DNA of 64,000 bases, from the NCBI RefSeq assembly GCF_023195755.1, contig NZ_CP096203.1, forward strand, positions 3,906,001 to 3,970,000, in the 5' to 3' direction. Below, in pieces: positions 51,444 to 60,848 of this stretch. Below the pieces are notes generated by a model. The model was not told the DNA's origin. It did no database searches and saw only the letters and a program-made list of their open reading frames with translations. The translations under genes were made by a program, and so were the position numbers. The stretch's first letter is position 1, and each line of letters begins with the position of its first letter. This DNA comes from Chryseobacterium nepalense. GTDB lineage: Bacteria > Bacteroidota > Bacteroidia > Flavobacteriales > Weeksellaceae.

Positions 51444-53129
51444 TTATTCCACTGCTACGGAATCATCACCTCTGCCATCCGCAACAGCATGAATATTCCC
51501 TTCATCGTCAATCATAATCATTTCTGTTCTCCCTATTTGTCCCCATTTTTCAGCTTTATATCCAAGCTTTTCCATATCATTAATAGTGCTTTCAGGAAAG
51601 TTCTTTTCAAAAGCAACCGTTTCCGGAAGCCACTGATGATGGAATTTTGGAGCATTGACAGACAGATTGGCACTGAGTTTAAAATCTACTACATTTACAA
51701 TAGACTGATAAACAGAAGTGGGAATTGTTGTTCCTCCTGGTGTCCCTACAACCATATAAGGTTTTCCGTTTTTCAGAATAATTGTGGGAGTCATTGAAGA
51801 CAGCATTCTTTTATTAGGCTGTATAGAATTTGCTTCTCCGCCCACAGCTCCGAACATATTCGGAACGCCAGGCTTAATTGAAAAATCATCCATTTCATTA
51901 TTTAGAAAAAAACCTGCGCCGGAAACAACAACTTTACTTCCATATAAGCCATTCAGAGTAGTGGTTACAGCAGCTGCATTACCATCTTTATCAATTACTG
52001 AAATATGCGTAGTCTCTGTTGATTCTTTAGGCTGCTTTATGATTTTTCCGACTTCTGCACTTGGGGTGGCTTTGCTAAAACTAAAATTTTTCCACCTGTT
52101 TTTTAAGTATTCATCTGAAATAAGATATGAAGTTTTATCCTGGATGAAAGCGGGATCTCCCATGTATTCTGCCCTGTCAGCATAAGCTCTTCTTTCTGCT
52201 TCCACCATAATCTGAACAGCTTTTGTAGAATTCTGCTGGTATTTTTCCAGATTTTCATAAGATGCCATTTTCAGCATTTGTGCCAGAAGAATACCGCCGC
52301 TTGATGGCAGTGGCATAGATACAATCTGGTTTCCTTTATAATCAAAATCCAATGCTTTTCTTTCAATAACTTTATAGTTTATAAGATCTTCAGATGTAAT
52401 AATTCCGTTTCCCTTTTTCATTTCAGCAACCAGAAGTTCAGCGGTTTTGCCTTCATAAAATCCTTTTTGCCCGGATTTCTGGATGCGTTTTAAAGTTTCT
52501 GCCAGCTCTTTCTGAATAAGCAGGTCGCCGGTTTTCCATGGAATATTTTTTACAAAAGCAATACCTGTTTTGTTATGACGCTCAAATTTTTCTTTATTGG
52601 CGTTTAAAAGATCAGCTTCCTGGCGGGTAATGGCAAATCCTTTTTCGGCCAAATCTATTGCCGGCTGAATAAGTTGTTCCATGGGTAGTCTGCAATGCTT
52701 CAGTGTTGCAAAAAAACCGGCTATACTTCCCGGGACTCCTACTGCAAGCCTTCCGTTTTGGGAAAGGTCTGTATCTGCCTTTCCTGTTTTATCTAGATAC
52801 ATATCGTGGGAAGCCCTTGAAGGTGCAGTCTCACGATAATCAAGTGTGAATTTTTCACCGTTATTTTTTACACCTACCAAAAAACCGCCTCCTCCGATAT
52901 TTCCGGCCTGCGGATAAACCACTGCAAGCGCATACTGAGTGGCAACAATGGCATCATAAGCATTTCCCCCCATCTTCAATATTTTGGCACCTGCCTCACT
53001 TGCAAGAGGATGCGCCGAAACAACAACACCTTTATTTTTTACCTTTACTTCCTTTAGAATGTTAATGTCAGTATATTGCGCTGATACTGTGGAAGTAAAT
53101 AAAATAAAAGAAATAATAATCTTTTTCAT
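51444..53129 (-). CDS. ggt: Gamma-glutamyltransferase
   Basis: 561 residues with a signal peptide (MKKIIISFILFTSTVSAQ), so periplasmic. It is an N-terminal-nucleophile enzyme that self-cleaves before the threonine in ESTETTHISVIDKDGNAAAVTTTLNG near residue 370. Large-subunit features are GGNAYDAIVATQYALAVVYPQAGNIGGGGFLVG near 55-85 and RETAPSRA near 110; the small subunit ends with PTIILKNGKPYMVVGTPGGTTIPTSVYQS. It breaks gamma-glutamyl bonds of glutathione and similar compounds. It is transcribed alone, divergent from the threonine dehydrogenase gene. Confidence 0.95.
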   Translation of the reverse strand: MKKIIISFILFTSTVSAQYTDINILKEVKVKNKGVVVSAHPLASEAGAKILKMGGNAYDAIVATQYALAVVYPQAGNIGGGGFLVGVKNNGEKFTLDYRETAPSRASHDMYLDKTGKADTDLSQNGRLAVGVPGSIAGFFATLKHCRLPMEQLIQPAIDLAEKGFAITRQEADLLNANKEKFERHNKTGIAFVKNIPWKTGDLLIQKELAETLKRIQKSGQKGFYEGKTAELLVAEMKKGNGIITSEDLINYKVIERKALDFDYKGNQIVSMPLPSSGGILLAQMLKMASYENLEKYQQNSTKAVQIMVEAERRAYADRAEYMGDPAFIQDKTSYLISDEYLKNRWKNFSFSKATPSAEVGKIIKQPKESTETTHISVIDKDGNAAAVTTTLNGLYGSKVVVSGAGFFLNNEMDDFSIKPGVPNMFGAVGGEANSIQPNKRMLSSMTPTIILKNGKPYMVVGTPGGTTIPTSVYQSIVNVVDFKLSANLSVNAPKFHHQWLPETVAFEKNFPESTINDMEKLGYKAEKWGQIGRTEMIMIDDEGNIHAVADGRGDDSVAVE

Positions 53130-53216
53130 TTACAAATTTTACAACCGAATTTACGATTTTGTTTTAAGATAGACTTTAAAATATTACTTTTGCTTTTATC
53201 AACTAATAAAAATAAA

Positions 53217-54185
53217 ATGGAATCCCACACGGAAAAAATACTCATTACGGGTGCCTTAGGGCAAATCGGTACCGAACTTACTAACAGACTTGTTGAAATT
53301 CATGGAGCAGAAAACGTAGTTGCTTCAGGTCTTGACAGATGGCAGAAAGGTATTACTTCAGCAGGATATTATGAGAGAATGGATGTAACCAATACCCAGC
53401 TGGTGAGACAGATCATTAAAGATTATGAAATCACCACAGTGTATCATCTGGCTTCATTATTATCCGGAACTTCAGAAAAACAGCCAATTTTTGCCTGGAA
53501 GCTGAATCTTGAACCTCTTCTTCACTTCTGTGAAATGGCAAAAGAAGGACTTATTCAGAAGATTTTCTGGCCAAGTTCAATTGCTGTATTTGGAAAAGGA
53601 ATTCCAAAAGAAAATGTAGGTCAGGACGTAGTGTTAAACCCTACTACCGTTTACGGAATCTCCAAAATGGCGGGAGAAAAATGGTGCGAATATTATTTTG
53701 ATAAGCATGGAGTAGATGTGAGAAGTATTCGTTATCCGGGTCTTATTTCCTGGAAAACTCCTGCCGGCGGAGGAACTACAGATTATGCCGTAGAGATTTT
53801 TTATGAAGCGATTGAAGAAGGGAAATACACAAGCTTCATTTCTGAAAATACCGGAATGCCAATGCTGTATATGGATGATGCGATCAATGCAACGCTTAAA
53901 CTTATGGAAGCTCCAAAAGAAAATCTCAGCGTACGTTCTTCATATAATTTAGGCGGAATGTCCTTTACTCCAAAAGAATTGGCTGAAGAAATTAAGAAAG
54001 AAATACCGGGTTTTGAAATCGATTATAAGCCTGATTTCAGACAGCAGATTGCTGATTCCTGGCCGGCATCAATTGATGATTCTGTTGCGAAAAAAGACTG
54101 GGGATTGTCTTATGAATATGGAATTTCTGAAATGACAAAAGATATGATTAAAAATTTAAGAATAAAACTTAATAAAAAGCAATAG
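53217..54185 (+). CDS. L-threonine 3-dehydrogenase, SDR type
   Basis: Oxidises threonine to 2-amino-3-ketobutyrate with NAD. 322 residues from the ATG at 53217 (MESHTEKILITGALGQIG). Extended-SDR features: GALGQIG near residue 13, the VYHLASLLSGTSE loop near 72, Ser and the YGISK catalytic segment near 137 and RYPGLISWKTPAGGGTTDYAVEIFYEA near 165. This is the epimerase-like threonine dehydrogenase known from Flavobacterium frigidimaris, not the zinc MDR type. A TACTTTTG -7 element at 53185-53192 lies 24 bases upstream. Confidence 0.93.
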   Translation: MESHTEKILITGALGQIGTELTNRLVEIHGAENVVASGLDRWQKGITSAGYYERMDVTNTQLVRQIIKDYEITTVYHLASLLSGTSEKQPIFAWKLNLEPLLHFCEMAKEGLIQKIFWPSSIAVFGKGIPKENVGQDVVLNPTTVYGISKMAGEKWCEYYFDKHGVDVRSIRYPGLISWKTPAGGGTTDYAVEIFYEAIEEGKYTSFISENTGMPMLYMDDAINATLKLMEAPKENLSVRSSYNLGGMSFTPKELAEEIKKEIPGFEIDYKPDFRQQIADSWPASIDDSVAKKDWGLSYEYGISEMTKDMIKNLRIKLNKKQ

Positions 54186-54265
54186 ATAAAGTATAGCTTT
54201 AAATATAACTTTATTTAACATCTGATTTTTAATTAATTATATTTTTTATTTAAAATTAACTTTAA

Positions 54266-55018
54266 ATGATATTATTAACTTTTAACGTCGTAAATATTGT
54301 AGCAAAATGTAAAGATGGCGCTGAAGTTTCCGATGAGGAAAGGCTGAAAATTTCAGAAAATAATACGAAAGCTATTTTAAGAATTTTAGATATACATGAT
54401 ATAAAGGCAAGCTTTTTTGTGGAAATTTCCTTAGCAGAAAAGCTGCAGAATTTACTAAAAGCAATTTCATCCCAAGGGCATGAAATTGCTTTTTACAATC
54501 AGAATTCAAGTCCTGAAGAAATAGAAGATACAAAAAGAATGACTCAGGATTTTTTGGAAAAGCAGATCAAGGGAATCCGCCAAAAGGACAATAAAATTTC
54601 TTATCAAAGGTTGAAATTGATGGAGTTCAGTTATATTTCAAATATTGATAATGCCGGTATACTTTTTCCTTTCAAAAGACTTAAAAGAGATACGGAGATT
54701 ATTGAGCAGGACGGATTGAGTATTGTTCCGGAGAGTATCTCACCTTACAGCCAGCTCCCATATAATGATTTTGTGTTTCAGGTTCTGCCGATGAAGTATT
54801 ACCGGAATATGGTTTTTGAAACATTAAAGAATGATGACTTTGTGCTGATCTATTTAAATTCCTGGCAGTTTACCGATTTCGCAAGATATCATTTTGATGT
54901 TCCTTTTTACAGAAGGCTGAATTCTGGCAAAAAAATGGAGGACAAACTGGATAATCTCCTCAACTGGATCAACGAGAAAGAAATGGCTACTTCCCGTATG
55001 AAAGATTACATTTTTTAA
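54266..55018 (+). CDS. Degenerate NodB-like (polysaccharide deacetylase fold) protein
   Basis: 250 residues, cytoplasmic by appearance (no signal peptide). It has the outline of the NodB fold: a first strand ILLTFNVVN where active enzymes have TFDDG, then ILRILDIHDIKASFFVEISLAEKLQNLLKAISSQGHEIAFYN (matching the xATFFV...GHEIASH helix), and a late segment FVLIYLNSWQFTDFARYH where PEP-CTERM-type deacetylases have a HPWEFD. The metal-binding Asp and His are all substituted (FNVV, FYN, LNSW), so it should be inactive. It ends a few bases before the converging methyltransferase. Confidence 0.75.
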   Translation: MILLTFNVVNIVAKCKDGAEVSDEERLKISENNTKAILRILDIHDIKASFFVEISLAEKLQNLLKAISSQGHEIAFYNQNSSPEEIEDTKRMTQDFLEKQIKGIRQKDNKISYQRLKLMEFSYISNIDNAGILFPFKRLKRDTEIIEQDGLSIVPESISPYSQLPYNDFVFQVLPMKYYRNMVFETLKNDDFVLIYLNSWQFTDFARYHFDVPFYRRLNSGKKMEDKLDNLLNWINEKEMATSRMKDYIF

Positions 55019-55022
55019 AGTT

Positions 55023-55853
55023 CTATTCTTCGTTTTTACAAATGGCCAGAAGATCTGTAGAATATTGCATTTCTTTTTTAAATACAATATCTTCATAGGA
55101 ATACTGCGATGCAAAATCAGCTGAAGTATTGTCCTCTGACCGGAGTGGATTTTTATTCCCAGTCCTGATTTTTCTTAAAAGCTCAAATATCTTTTTCTGA
55201 ACATTTAAAAGGAAAACTCTCAATGAGTAAGGATAGATTGATAAAGTGGATGGAAGAACTGCTATTCGCTGTTTTTTTGTTCTTTTTATTTCTTCTAAAA
55301 TTAAATCTGAATCTGAACCTATTTTTAAAATTTCAACCTGTTTAAAATATTTTTTAAGCAATTTTTCCAGGCTTTCCGGTGTATATTCTTTCAGATGAAA
55401 AATATTCCAGGGTTGCTGAATATAGTTAAACAGCCTGTATTTTTTATCCGGAGTTGAAATAATCAGGATTCCGCCGGGATTTAAAAGCTGTTTTAGCGCA
55501 GAAGTATATTTTTTATCATCAGGAACATGTTCAATAACCTGAAAGGAAGTAATAACATCAAATTTTTCATTTCCTAATTCAGCAATTGTTTTGAAATTCA
55601 GATTGGGAGCTTTATATTCATTATTTGCAAAGTCTACCGCTTCCTTGCTGATATCAACACCAGTGACGCTTGCAGCAGTCAAAGAAAGCATGTGTGAACC
55701 ATACCCCGAACCGCATCCGTAGTCTAAGACTTTTTTGTCTTTTACAAGTTTTTTGGCGTATTCATAGGTTGCAATATGCATTAAGTGCAGATACAATTCA
55801 GATTTATTGGCAAATTGCTGATGTATGATATGTCTTTCTCCCGTATCTTTCAT
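55023..55853 (-). CDS. Class I SAM-dependent methyltransferase
   Basis: 276 residues. SAM-binding motif I is KVLDYGCGSGYGSHML near residue 42 and motif post-I VTGVDISKEAV near 67; FDVITSFQVIEHVPDD near 98 and GGILIISTPDKKY near 125 are the Methyltransf_11/23 pattern. The C-terminal third (KYFKQVEILKIGSDSD, then a basic SLRVFLLNVQKKIFELLRKIR amphipathic segment) may contact membranes. Sequences like this occur in glycan or O-antigen gene sets; here it is next to a degenerate NodB protein, which is weak support for an envelope role. Confidence 0.88.
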   Translation of the reverse strand: MKDTGERHIIHQQFANKSELYLHLMHIATYEYAKKLVKDKKVLDYGCGSGYGSHMLSLTAASVTGVDISKEAVDFANNEYKAPNLNFKTIAELGNEKFDVITSFQVIEHVPDDKKYTSALKQLLNPGGILIISTPDKKYRLFNYIQQPWNIFHLKEYTPESLEKLLKKYFKQVEILKIGSDSDLILEEIKRTKKQRIAVLPSTLSIYPYSLRVFLLNVQKKIFELLRKIRTGNKNPLRSEDNTSADFASQYSYEDIVFKKEMQYSTDLLAICKNEE

Positions 55854-55878
55854 TTTAATGTCTTAATTAGATGGATAA

Positions 55879-57084
55879 TTATGCCAGTTCGAAAAGCGTG
55901 ATTTCGGGTAAAACACCCACTCTTCCCGGATAGGCCAATACTCCAAAACCTCTGTTTACATACAGCATTTTTCCTTCACTTTCATATAAATCTGCCCATT
56001 TCGGATATTTGTACTGTACCGGAGACCATTTGATATTTTTAAGGTCGAGCCCAAACTGCATTCCGTGCGTGTGTCCGGAAAGGGTCAGATGAATATTTCC
56101 CGGGTGTTTTTTTACGACATAATCGAAATGGGTAGGATCGTGGCTCATCAGAATTTTTGTAGCCGATTCCGGAACTCCTTTCAACGCATCATCAATTCTC
56201 CCGAATTGCGGAAAAGGTTTCAATCCCCAGTTTTCAACCCCCAGAATGTATAGCTTTTCACCGTTTTTCTCAATAATGCGGTGCTCATTCCGAAGCATAT
56301 CAAAACCAGCCTGTCTCTCATAATCAATCAATGTATCAAGGTTTTTTCTCTTTTCATCCGGTGAGTTCCATTGTATATAATCGCCATAATCATGATTGCC
56401 AAGAACGGCAAATTTGCCATCTTTTGCTTTAATCTTTGAAAACAACGGGATAAATGGCTTAAATTCTTCAGCCACATTATTCACCATATCTCCTGTGAAT
56501 AGTACAAGATCAGGATTTTGTTCATTGATAAGGTTGATGGCATGTTCCAGCTTGGAAGGATCCGAAAAACTTCCGCTGTGTACGTCCGAAATCTGTACAA
56601 TTTTATATCCTTTGAAACTTTTCGGAAGATTGGCAAAATTAATCCTTACTCTTCTTACTTTATGACGGTACTTCCCAAAGGTGATTCCATCAATAAAAAG
56701 AGCGGAAAGTACACCTCCGAGTCCTAATCCTACGATGCTTAAAAATTTTCTTCTTTCAGGAAAGAAATTCTCTGAAGATCCTGCCAGTCCGATCAGGTAG
56801 CCTCCGGTTCTCAGGATATCATCAATTAAAAGAAATAAAACGACAAAAATTTTAGGCAGAATAAAGATCAAAAATAGTGATATCATGATCTGGGCCCTCA
56901 TCATACTTCTGTCGGCTCTGCTGAAGTTAGAAATTTCGTATGCGAAAAAACCGTATACTACTAGGGTAATAACCCAATAGCCGATCCTGATCCAGGAATT
57001 ATCCGTAAGGGTTCTGATCGCCTGATAAATGTATGCTTCCAGCAGGAGGAAGACGGCAGCAATAATTAAAAAGTTTCTTTGCAT
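55879..57084 (-). CDS. Membrane-anchored metallophosphoesterase
   Basis: 401 residues. The N-terminal 130 residues hold about four hydrophobic segments with an RRKFLS segment, followed by a calcineurin-like domain with the metal ligands in KIVQISDVHSGSF near residue 168 (D-x-H), LVLFTGDMVN near 200 (GDMVN), VLGNHDYGDYIQW near 232 (GNHD), LMSHDPTHFD near 310 and LSGHTHGMQFG near 333 (GHTH). All five motifs are intact. It is YkuE/YaeI-like; substrates of this family include lipid and phosphate esters. It is read from the same strand as the KAS III gene upstream. Confidence 0.9.
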   Translation of the reverse strand: MQRNFLIIAAVFLLLEAYIYQAIRTLTDNSWIRIGYWVITLVVYGFFAYEISNFSRADRSMMRAQIMISLFLIFILPKIFVVLFLLIDDILRTGGYLIGLAGSSENFFPERRKFLSIVGLGLGGVLSALFIDGITFGKYRHKVRRVRINFANLPKSFKGYKIVQISDVHSGSFSDPSKLEHAINLINEQNPDLVLFTGDMVNNVAEEFKPFIPLFSKIKAKDGKFAVLGNHDYGDYIQWNSPDEKRKNLDTLIDYERQAGFDMLRNEHRIIEKNGEKLYILGVENWGLKPFPQFGRIDDALKGVPESATKILMSHDPTHFDYVVKKHPGNIHLTLSGHTHGMQFGLDLKNIKWSPVQYKYPKWADLYESEGKMLYVNRGFGVLAYPGRVGVLPEITLFELA

Positions 57085-57092
57085 AATCGTTT

Positions 57093-57126
57093 AAAAAAAG
57101 CACAAAGAATAATTTCCCTGTGCTTT
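57093..57126 (-). terminator. Terminator of the KAS III gene
   Basis: On the minus strand AAAGCACA pairs with TGTGCTTT across a 14-base loop and is followed by seven T. Confidence 0.75.
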
Positions 57127-57148
57127 TTGTTATTTTAATTAAATATTA

Positions 57149-58216
57149 TTAAGGAAATCTGTAAACGATAGCATTGATATTCATTCCGGCACCTACCGAA
57201 GTCATCACAATGTTACCTTTATCTTTAAACGATTGACCTTCCATTTTTCCTTTAATTATTAAATCAAACATGGTAGGAATGGTTGCCACAGAAGAATTTC
57301 CGAATTCCTGAATCGTCATTGGTGAAATAGAATGATCATAATCTTTCACATTATAAAGCTTGTGAAGTCTTTCGATCATGGCATAATCCATCTTGGCATT
57401 AGCCTGGTGAATCAGAATTTTATTGATGTCTTCTATAGAAAGTCCCGCGTCTTCAATAGTTTCTTTTATTGCTGCAGGAACGTTTTTCAGGGCATATTCG
57501 TAAATTTTTCTTCCCTGCATTCTTACAAAAATACGCGTCTGGTCAGATTCTTTATTAATGGAAGGGCCATTTGCTAAATAATCCAGTTCCGGGCCGTTGT
57601 CACAAATGGTGTTGTGGGCAATGATTCCTACATTTTCATCGTCTGTTGCTTTTACAACAACAGCACCTGCTCCATCTGCAAAAATCATTCTGTTTCTGTC
57701 GTGAGGATCAGTTACCCTGCTTAATGTTTCTGCGCCGATTACAAGAATGGTTTTAGCTACTTTAGCTTTAATTAAGTTGTCGGCCAAAATCATCGCTTCC
57801 ACCCATCCCGGACACCCGAAAAGCATATCATATGTTACACATTTTCTGTTTTTAATGCCGAGCTTATTCTTTACTCTTGCCGCCATGGTTGGCATGAAAT
57901 CCGCATATCCGTGTACCGTGACTTCTCCGAAATTGCTGGCATAAATAATATAATCAAGTTCTTCCTGATCTATTTTCGCGTCTTCAATCGCAATTTTGGC
58001 AGCCTCGTACCCGATTTGTGAATTGGATAGATCTTCTTCTATGAATCTTCTGTTCTCAATTTCTGTAATTTCTACAAATTTTGCAATCGTTTCTTCAGCA
58101 GGTTTATCAATTTTCACCCCGTCTTCTGAATAAAAATCTGAACCTAAGAAATAGTCTCTCCCGATAATTCTGCCGGGAAGGTAAGATCCAGAACCAATTA
58201 TGATCGTATTCGGCAT
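57149..58216 (-). CDS. 3-oxoacyl-ACP synthase III family protein (KAS III)
   Basis: Condensing enzyme that starts or makes fatty acyl chains from acyl-CoA and malonyl-ACP. 355 residues with the thiolase fold. The Cys-His-Asn triad is in LFGCPGWVEAM near residue 123, ILIHQANAKMDYAM near 268 and FGNSSVATIPTM near 308. The N-terminal residues (GSGSYLPGRIIGRDYFLG) match FabH-like proteins, but the length and the many inserts (QTRIFVRMQGRKIYEYAL) suggest a paralogue of the house enzyme, perhaps for flexirubin or another special lipid. No partner gene confirms this. Confidence 0.85.
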   Translation of the reverse strand: MPNTIIIGSGSYLPGRIIGRDYFLGSDFYSEDGVKIDKPAEETIAKFVEITEIENRRFIEEDLSNSQIGYEAAKIAIEDAKIDQEELDYIIYASNFGEVTVHGYADFMPTMAARVKNKLGIKNRKCVTYDMLFGCPGWVEAMILADNLIKAKVAKTILVIGAETLSRVTDPHDRNRMIFADGAGAVVVKATDDENVGIIAHNTICDNGPELDYLANGPSINKESDQTRIFVRMQGRKIYEYALKNVPAAIKETIEDAGLSIEDINKILIHQANAKMDYAMIERLHKLYNVKDYDHSISPMTIQEFGNSSVATIPTMFDLIIKGKMEGQSFKDKGNIVMTSVGAGMNINAIVYRFP

Positions 58217-58317
58217 TCGTTTAAATGATTTTTTAAAGATGCAAAGTTAATAATTAATATTAATAACAGAGAATTAAAAATATTATTAAATTTGCAAAAA
58301 TTGTACTTTACAATCAT

Positions 58318-58887
58318 ATGAAAAATAATGCATCCTTAAAAGGCTTACTTATTGCAATTGCGGCATTTATCTTTGCCTTTGGGATTTACTTTCTCTTTCT
58401 GGCCAAAAGGAATTATTATGTAGTGGACAATCCTACGGCAAATACATTCTATTATAAAATAAACAACGGTTCAGAAGGAACTATCGCAGGAGGGCAGACC
58501 GTTCACGTTGACCTTAATAAAGGGAAAAATTCCATTAAAGTGTTTGACCAGAATAAAAAATTGTTGTTTGATTCTGCTTTCGAAGTTAATAAAATAAGAG
58601 GGCTTATTAATATTGCACATCAGGATTATTATATCAATGAGCAGTATTATGGCTACAATCTTAAGAAAGATTCACTACTTTTGGCATTGGATAAAACCAT
58701 AATCGACGGAAAAGCCTATTTTGGAGGAGCAAGACGCTTCAACAAACTGTTTACCGACGATTTTTACTATAACGTAGATGAGGATTATGATAAAGTAATC
58801 AAAAACGTTCAGAAGGTAGAGTCAAGATCAAAGATCTTCAGAAAACAGGATTACCTTAATTATTATAAAGAATATTACAAGTTTTAA
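58318..58887 (+). CDS. Membrane-anchored protein of unknown function, next to menG
   Basis: 189 residues with one N-terminal hydrophobic segment (about residues 9-30, LKGLLIAIAAFIFAFGIYFLFL) and the rest outside or in the cytoplasm, acidic and Tyr/Asp-rich at the end (DDFYYNVDEDYDKVIKNV). A TAAATTTG -7 element (58287-58294) lies 23 bases upstream. It precedes menG by three bases, so it is probably the first gene of the menG-porT transcript. No family is recognised. Confidence 0.65.
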   Translation: MKNNASLKGLLIAIAAFIFAFGIYFLFLAKRNYYVVDNPTANTFYYKINNGSEGTIAGGQTVHVDLNKGKNSIKVFDQNKKLLFDSAFEVNKIRGLINIAHQDYYINEQYYGYNLKKDSLLLALDKTIIDGKAYFGGARRFNKLFTDDFYYNVDEDYDKVIKNVQKVESRSKIFRKQDYLNYYKEYYKF

Positions 58888-58890
58888 GTT

Positions 58891-59622
58891 TTGACAAAAG
58901 ATATTACCAAAATTACGCCCTACAACTCTGAAGCTACTAAAAAAAGCCAGGTAGAGGATATGTTCGACAATATTGCACCGAAGTATGATCTGCTCAATCA
59001 TGTGCTGTCCATGAAAATTGATGTTTTATGGAGAAATACTTTAGTGAGCTGGATGAAAAAAGACAGCCCGCAGGAAGTGCTGGATGTCGCTACCGGCACG
59101 GGAGATCTGGCCATTGCTGTTGAAAAAGGCACAGGCTCAAAAGTGATCGGATTGGATTTATCGCAACAAATGTTAAATGTTGGCGTTATTAAAATAAAAA
59201 AACTTAAATTAGACGGCAAAATTTCCATGCAAAAAGGAGATGCGGAAAACTTACCTTTCGAGGATAACAGATTTGATGCGGTATCCGTTGCGTTTGGAGT
59301 GAGGAATTTTGAAAACCTTACCAAAGGTTTGGCAGAGTTGAGAAGAGTTGTTAAAGATAACAAGAGTGTTTATATACTGGAGTTTTCAAAGGTTGAGGGT
59401 TTCATGGCGCCATTCTATATGTTTTATTTTAAAAATATATTACCTGCTATTGGCAGACTGGTTTCCAAGGATAATAGGGCATACACATACCTTCCGGATT
59501 CTGTAAATGCTTTTCCTTTCGGGGAAAAGATGAGACAAATTCTTTTAGATACAGGATTTAAAAAAGTTGAATATAAAAAACTAAGTTTAGGTATAGCCAC
59601 AATTTATAAAGCAACAAAGTAA
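58891..59622 (+). CDS. menG: Demethylmenaquinone methyltransferase
   Basis: Last step of menaquinone synthesis (UbiE/MenG family), using SAM. 243 residues. Motif I is VLDVATGTGDLAIAVEKG near residue 66, with VIGLDLSQQMLNVGV near 88 and DAVSVAFGVRNFENLTKGLAELRRVV near 128; the N-terminal DMFDNIAPKYDLLNHVLSMKIDVLWR is the family signature. The first codon is TTG at 58891; no ATG occurs before residue 24, and the residues before it match the family, so TTG is the start. It is followed after three bases by porT. Confidence 0.93.
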   Translation: MTKDITKITPYNSEATKKSQVEDMFDNIAPKYDLLNHVLSMKIDVLWRNTLVSWMKKDSPQEVLDVATGTGDLAIAVEKGTGSKVIGLDLSQQMLNVGVIKIKKLKLDGKISMQKGDAENLPFEDNRFDAVSVAFGVRNFENLTKGLAELRRVVKDNKSVYILEFSKVEGFMAPFYMFYFKNILPAIGRLVSKDNRAYTYLPDSVNAFPFGEKMRQILLDTGFKKVEYKKLSLGIATIYKATK

Positions 59623-59625
59623 CCT

Positions 59626-60408
59626 ATGAATAAATTTTTATTAAAAGCACTGGTTTTAGCCTCAGTAAATGTTGCGTTGTTAGCAAACGCGCAATTCAGA
59701 ACCCGAAACAGAATGGATAAGTTGGAAGACTTTGATGAGCAAAAGTTCAGCTGGGGTTTTTATCTGAATGGTAACAGACTAGACTACCGTATCGTTCTGA
59801 ATCCAAGATATGGCTCAAGTAATAACCAGAATCTTGTTACCTCTAAAGAGAGTTACAGTTTTGGTGCCGGATTAATTGCAAAATGGAGACTGAACGATTA
59901 TTTGGATTTAAGATTAGAACCAGGGTTACAATTCGGTCAGAGACAATTAACTTTCAATACGCAGTCTAACGATCAGTATGCAGCGGGTACTTTGACAAAC
60001 GATCCTTTTATTCCTATTCCTTTGGCTGAAAAAGACAGAGTAAGAGAAATTAAAACAACTTTGGTTGACGTTCCTGTGTTGCTGGAATTCCATGGACAGA
60101 GATGGTACAATTCAAGACCATATGTTGCAGCAGGGGTTAATTATATTGTTAATCTACAGTCAAATTCAGACTCTACTGATGATAACCTACAGCAGGTTTT
60201 CAGATCTACAACACACAATTTTGCATGGTCTGCAGAAATGGGCATCCAGTTTTACTTTAATAAATTTAAGCTTACACCAGCAATCAGAGGAACATTCATT
60301 ATGAATAACGAGATTGTGGCAGATAATGCGACAACACCTCCGTACTGGACTGCAGCAATGTCTACCTTACAGACAAGAGCTGTTTTCTTCGTACTGAAAT
60401 TTGAATAA
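59626..60408 (+). CDS. porT: PorT family protein, type IX secretion component
   Basis: 260 residues with a signal peptide (MNKFLLKALVLASVNVALLANAQ) and a small beta-barrel-like body rich in alternating aromatic and polar residues (WGFYLNGNRLDYRIVLNPRYG, WRLNDYLDLRLEPGLQFGQRQLTF, FYFNKFKLTPAIRGTFIMNN). PorT/SprT is an outer membrane-associated part of the T9SS needed for secretion and gliding. Its link to menG is also seen in other Flavobacteriia as far as I recall. It supports the presence of a T9SS for the sorted proteins of the haem locus. It ends at a strong terminator. Confidence 0.88.
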   Translation: MNKFLLKALVLASVNVALLANAQFRTRNRMDKLEDFDEQKFSWGFYLNGNRLDYRIVLNPRYGSSNNQNLVTSKESYSFGAGLIAKWRLNDYLDLRLEPGLQFGQRQLTFNTQSNDQYAAGTLTNDPFIPIPLAEKDRVREIKTTLVDVPVLLEFHGQRWYNSRPYVAAGVNYIVNLQSNSDSTDDNLQQVFRSTTHNFAWSAEMGIQFYFNKFKLTPAIRGTFIMNNEIVADNATTPPYWTAAMSTLQTRAVFFVLKFE

Positions 60409-60427
60409 GAAAATAGAATAAGAGATA

Positions 60428-60455
60428 AAAAGGAGGCGCATTTGTGCCTCCTTTT
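60428..60455 (+). terminator. Terminator of menG-porT
   Basis: AAAGGAGGCGCA pairs with the inverse TGTGCCTCCTTT (one G-U) with a short loop and T-rich tail. Confidence 0.85.
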
Positions 60456-60487
60456 ATGTTTGAAATCAAAATATAAAGACTTTTATT

Positions 60488-60517
60488 TTTGTTAGTGTTA
60501 ATATTTTGTTATTTTTG
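60488..60517 (+). promoter_or_regulatory. Promoter of the zap gene pair
   Basis: TTTG (60488-60491) and TATTTTTG (60510-60517) are separated by 18 bases, a close match to the Bacteroidota consensus, ending 28 bases before the first start codon. Confidence 0.7.
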
Positions 60518-60545
60518 CTACTAGTTAGAATATACAAAACCTGAA

Positions 60546-60848
60546 ATGCTTCAAGATTTAGAAAACAATTTTTCAGAATTAGAGAAAAAGATTTTGCTAT
60601 TACAAAAGAATTACAAAAGTCTTACTGAAAAATTCTCGGAATTAAGCATGGAGCATGAAGACCTGAAAAAAAGGTATGATGAAGAAAGGAAAAAAAATCA
60701 GGTATTAGCAGAAGAACAAAAAAATATAAAACTTTATTCAGCAATATCAGGAAATCCTGAACACAACAGATTGATGAAAAATCACATCAACAGGTTGGTG
60801 AAAGAAATAGATTTCTGTATTGCACAGCTTCAAAACAGTGGATTATAA
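60546..60848 (+). CDS. Coiled-coil protein (ZapB-like)
   Basis: 100 residues, highly charged, one long coiled coil (residues about 5-70, heptads of L, K and E such as LEKKILLLQKNYKSLTEKFSELSMEHEDLKKRYDEE). Its stop overlaps the zapA start (TAATG). Small coiled-coil partners of ZapA and FtsZ have this size and make-up; the partnership with ZapA is inferred from the overlap. Confidence 0.7.
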   Translation: MLQDLENNFSELEKKILLLQKNYKSLTEKFSELSMEHEDLKKRYDEERKKNQVLAEEQKNIKLYSAISGNPEHNRLMKNHINRLVKEIDFCIAQLQNSGL

